A DNA stretch of 64,000 bases. It comes from Megaustenia siamemsis. Taxonomy: Eukaryota; Mollusca; Gastropoda; Stylommatophora; Ariophantidae. Each line of letters begins with the position of its first letter. The first letter of the stretch is position 1. Under the pieces are notes generated by a model that worked only from the letters and a program-made list of their open reading frames with translations, had not been told where the DNA came from and searched no databases. The DNA lies in contig JAVIAB010000046.1 in the NCBI GenBank assembly GCA_032433765.1, positions 64,392,203 through 64,456,202 on the forward strand, in the 5' to 3' direction. The position numbers were made by a program, and so were the translations under genes. Below, piece after piece: positions 60,856 through 64,000 of the stretch.

Positions 60856-60979
60856 CAATGTGCGACAGTACATTATAAACAGCCAATGTTTTCTCAGGGG
60901 AAGTACCATGTTTACAACACTCGGAAAAATTCACAAATAATGAACAGCAGAAAGAAAACAGAGAACAATAGACAGCTCA

Positions 60980-61050
60980 AAGCAGGATCGAACCTACACT
61001 CCTCCACATAGTTACACATACCTCTTACCCTGAAATTATTTGTTGATTTG
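60980..61050 (-). other. Possible tRNA-derived fragment with Pol III B-box
   Basis: The minus strand contains GTAGGTTCGATCCTG (about 60,985-61,000), a perfect core B-box (GGTTCGATCC), preceded by GTAAGAGGTATGTG at about A-box distance. It is too short and too unpaired to call a tRNA; it may be a SINE relic. Confidence 0.35.
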
Positions 61051-61124
61051 TCGCATCAGATAGTTTCCATTTATAATCATATTTATTTGTTATTAAAATC
61101 TACATTATAAACAGGGATATATTG

Positions 61125-61285
61125 CATACAACAACACATCATACAACAACACATCATACAACAACACATCATACACAACACATCATACACCAACACACAA
61201 CAACACATCATACAACAACACATCATACAACAACACATCATACAACAACACATCATACTACAACACATCATGTTACAACACATCA
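61125..61285. repeat. 13-bp repeat ACAACACATCATA
   Basis: About 12 imperfect copies. Confidence 0.93.
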
Positions 61286-61289
61286 TAGA

Positions 61290-63632
61290 TCATTAGTACA
61301 CACACATTGACTAGACAGATTGGTACACACACATTAACTAGACAGATTGGCACACACACATTGACTAGACAGATTGGTACACACATTGAGTAGACAGATT
61401 GGTACACATACACATTGACTAGACAGATTGGTACACACACATTGACTAGACAGATTGGTACACACACATTGACTAGACAGATTGGTACACACACATTGAC
61501 TAGACAGATTGGTACACACACATTGACTAGACAGATTGGTACACACACATTGACTAGACAGATTGGTACACACACATTGACTAGACAGATTGGTACACAC
61601 ATTGCCTAGACAGATTGGTACACACACATTGAATTGACAGATTGGTACACACACATTGACTAGACAGATTGGTACACACATTGACTAGACAGATTGGTAC
61701 ACACATTGCCTAGACAGATTGGTACACACACATTGACTAGACAGATTAGTACACACACATTGACTAGACAGATTGGTACACACATTGACTAGACAGATTG
61801 GTACACACACATTGACTAGACAGATTGGTACACACACATTGAGTAGACAGATTGGTACACACACATTGACTAGATAGATTGGTACACACATTGACTTGAC
61901 AGATTGGTACACACACATTGACTAGACAGATTGGTACACACATCGAGTAGACAGATTGGTACACACACACATTGACTAGACAGATTGGTACACACACATT
62001 GACTAGACAGATTGGTACACACACATTGACTAGACAGATTGGTACACACACATTGACTAGACAGATTGGTACACACACATTGACTAGACAGATTGGTACA
62101 CACACATTGACTAGACAGATTGGTACACACACATTGACTAGACAGATTGGTACACACATTGCCTAGACAGATTGGTACACACACATTGACTAGACAGATT
62201 GGTACACACACATTGACTAGACAGATTAGTACACACACATTGACTAGACAGATTGGTACAAACATTGACTAGACAGATTGGTACACACACACATTGACTA
62301 GACAGATTGGTACACACACACATTGAGTAGACAGATTGGTACACACACATTGACTAGACAGATTGGTACACACATTGACTTGACAGATTAGGTACACACA
62401 TTGACTTGACAGATTGGTATACACACATTGACTAGACAGACACGCACACATTGACTAGACAGATTAGTACACACACACTGACTAGACAGATTGGTAGACA
62501 CACATTGACTTGACAGATTGGTACACACACATTGACTAGACAGATTGGTACATACATTGACTAGACAGATTGGTACACACACATTGACTAGACATACACG
62601 CACACATTGACTAGATAGACACGCACATATTGACTAGACAGACACACACATTGACTAGACAGACACGCACACACTGACTAGACAGTTTAGTACACACACA
62701 TTGACTAGACAGATTGGTACACACACATTGACTAGACAGATTGGTACACACATTGACTAGACAGATTGGTACACACATTGCCTAGACAGATTGGTACACA
62801 CACATTGACTAGACAGATTAGTACACACACATTGACTAGACAGATTGGTACACACATTGACTAGACAGATTGGTACACACACATTAACTAGACAGATTGG
62901 TACACACACATTGACTAGACAGATTGGTACACACACATTGACTAGACAGATTGGTACACACATTGACTTGACAGATTGGTACACACACATTGACTTGACA
63001 GATTGGTACACACATTGAGTAGACAGATTGGTACACACACACATTGACTAGACAGATTGGTACACACACATTGACTAGACAGATTGGTACACACACATTG
63101 ACTAGACAGATTGGTACACACACATTGACTAGACAGATTGGTACACACACATTGACTAGACAGATTGGTACACACACATTGACTAGACAGATTGGTACAC
63201 ACACATTGACTAGACAGATTGGTACAAACATTGACTAGACAGATTGGTACACACACATTGACTAGACAGATTGGTACACACACATTGACTAGACAGATTG
63301 GTACACACACATTGACTAGACAGATTGGTACACACATTGACTTGACAGATTGGTACACACACATTGACTAGACAGACACGCACACATTGACTAGACAGAC
63401 ACACACATTGACTAGACAGACACGCACACATTGACTATACAGTTTAGTACACACACATTGACTAGACAGATTGGTACACACACATTGACTAGACAGATTG
63501 GTACACACATTGACTAGACAGATTGGTACACACACATTGACTAGACATACATGCCCACATTGACTAGACAGACACACACATATTGACTAGACAGACACAC
63601 ACATTGACTAGACAGACACGCACACATTGTGT
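61290..63632. repeat. 25/27-bp tandem array, about 88 copies, with block duplications
   Basis: The unit contains TTGACTAGACAGATTGGTAC followed by ACAC or ACACAC. Short units lacking GATTGGT (GACAGACACGCACAC) cluster at 62,430-62,690 and 63,370-63,632. An identical run of about 195 bp occurs at 61,415, 61,972 and 63,044, marking larger duplicated blocks. Confidence 0.95.
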
Positions 63633-63686
63633 GAAGAAAACCTAAGACATTATTTGAGCCGACAAGAGTGCCAAGAGAGGACTTAC

Positions 63687-63762
63687 TTGTTGAGTTCATC
63701 GTTCGGTTGGTTGGGAGCCCAGTTTGAGAACAAGAACGGTGCATTACCAGACCAGACATAGC
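63687..63762 (-). CDS. CTLD-A exon: central strand and QPN loop
   Basis: This 76-nt exon (phase 1 in, phase 2 out) follows an acceptor of the form CTACCCAG and ends at a strong GTAAGT donor. It encodes GYVWSGNAPF and then FSNWAPNQPNDE, the 'W.dG....f.nW...qPn' core before the calcium-binding loop of a C-type lectin domain. The tripeptide is QPN, a mix of the mannose-type EPN and galactose-type QPD. The exon joins in phase to 59,606, where the split codon gives Lys. The preceding exon, which should carry the first half of CTLD-A, is not in the remaining 240 bp of the window. Confidence 0.85.
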
Positions 63763-63849
63763 CTGGGTAGAGGTGGAAATGAGAATACGTTGACAATATG
63801 GGATATGTTTAAACTTAGGTTGAGTCATATGCATAAAGTCTTGTCTAAT

Positions 63850-64000
63850 GTCTTACCTTCTGATCAGGACTTCCGGTCAATATGGCGGATAGGTGGCAGT
63901 AATTGTTAAAGGCTGTGTCTGAAAATGTTCCTTGTTGTAGTTTCCTCATATTCCAAGTCCGGCTTGATGCAGGAGCTACTGAGTTAAGTGCTCTGTGCAC
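63850..64000 (-). repeat. Dispersed repeat, partial, running off the window
   Basis: The minus strand (GAGCACTTAACTCAGTAGCT, GCCGGACTTGGAATATGAGG, CAACAAGGAACA) matches plus-strand 36,893-37,030 with few differences. Class unknown. Confidence 0.8.

Larger units (their letters stand above)
4453..63762 (-). other. Multi-CTLD (mannose-receptor-like) gene, internal part, 11 exons
   Basis: The gene model was assembled by reading the minus strand from 63,762 down to 4,453. Exons: 63687-63762, 59515-59606, 41254-41298, 37879-38057, 34052-34116, 31348-31445, 27690-27827, 20173-20301, 10851-11020, 5468-5564 and 4453-4615. All have AG/GT borders, and intron phases agree at each join (2,1,1,0,2,1,1,1,0,1). 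The product is a run of C-type lectin domains joined by short Thr-rich linkers, the layout of macrophage mannose receptor and similar multi-CTLD proteins. Signal peptide, first CTLDs, membrane segment and tail lie outside the window, so a secreted or a membrane form is equally possible. Introns reach about 18 kb and are mostly tandem repeats. Splice borders are inferred from consensus and phase, not from transcripts. Confidence 0.85.

Noticed and set aside
63763..63860. Possible exon ending CAGAAG|GTAAGA on the minus strand near 63,853
   Set aside because: The donor-like site is good, but the sequence before it belongs to the dispersed repeat, shows no CTLD motif, and its frame does not supply the missing first half of CTLD-A.
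1..64000. Centromeric or telomeric satellite
   Set aside because: Some 30 unrelated monomers are separated by intact exons of one gene, unlike a homogeneous centromere, and no telomere-type hexamer runs are seen.

Overview
This 64-kb window is animal genomic DNA. It has spliced exons with GT/AG borders, non-LTR retrotransposon debris and tRNA-derived SINE-like pieces. Retrotransposon type and multi-lectin gene structure resemble molluscan (perhaps gastropod) genomes; the species assignment is inference.

The only host gene I can support lies on the minus strand and runs beyond both window ends. Eleven exons (about 1.25 kb, about 417 codons) lie between 63,762 and 4,453. They encode parts of four successive C-type lectin domains (CTLD-A to -D), joined by Thr-rich linkers, as in mannose-receptor-like or other multi-CTLD proteins. 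Every one of the ten internal exon-exon joins is phase-compatible and joins recognised CTLD segments in the right order. CTLD-A is a C-terminal part (exons 63.7k and 59.5k), followed by a 45-nt linker exon (41.3k). CTLD-B is complete (38.0k, 34.1k, 31.4k, start of 27.8k). CTLD-C is complete (end of 27.8k, 20.2k, 10.9k, 5.5k). CTLD-D is only its N-terminal part (4.5k).

The introns are filled with roughly 30 unrelated minisatellite and microsatellite arrays, about three quarters of the window by my count. The largest are a 27-bp array of about 15.4 kb (41.4-56.8k), a 25-bp array of about 5.7 kb (21.8-27.5k), a retrotransposon-derived array of about 3.9 kb (6.1-10.0k), a 33-bp array (11.75-15.3k), a 48-bp array (16.4-19.2k) and a 25/27-bp array (61.3-63.6k). 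Between them lie about ten degenerate 3' fragments of non-LTR retrotransposons, one with an RNase H domain, a nested SINE-like insertion and a dispersed repeat of unknown class.

The most interesting signal is how the arrays relate to what they touch. Several begin at, or span, splice junctions of the lectin gene (donors 34,052, 31,348 and 27,690; acceptor 59,606), so each array carries tens of copies of a splice-site-like sequence. Others are amplified internal segments of retrotransposon coding sequence (6.1-10.0k, 34.3-35.2k). The window therefore looks like a record of minisatellite birth from exon borders, LINE ORFs and perhaps a SINE promoter. The many long open frames follow from periodic sequence and are not annotated as genes.
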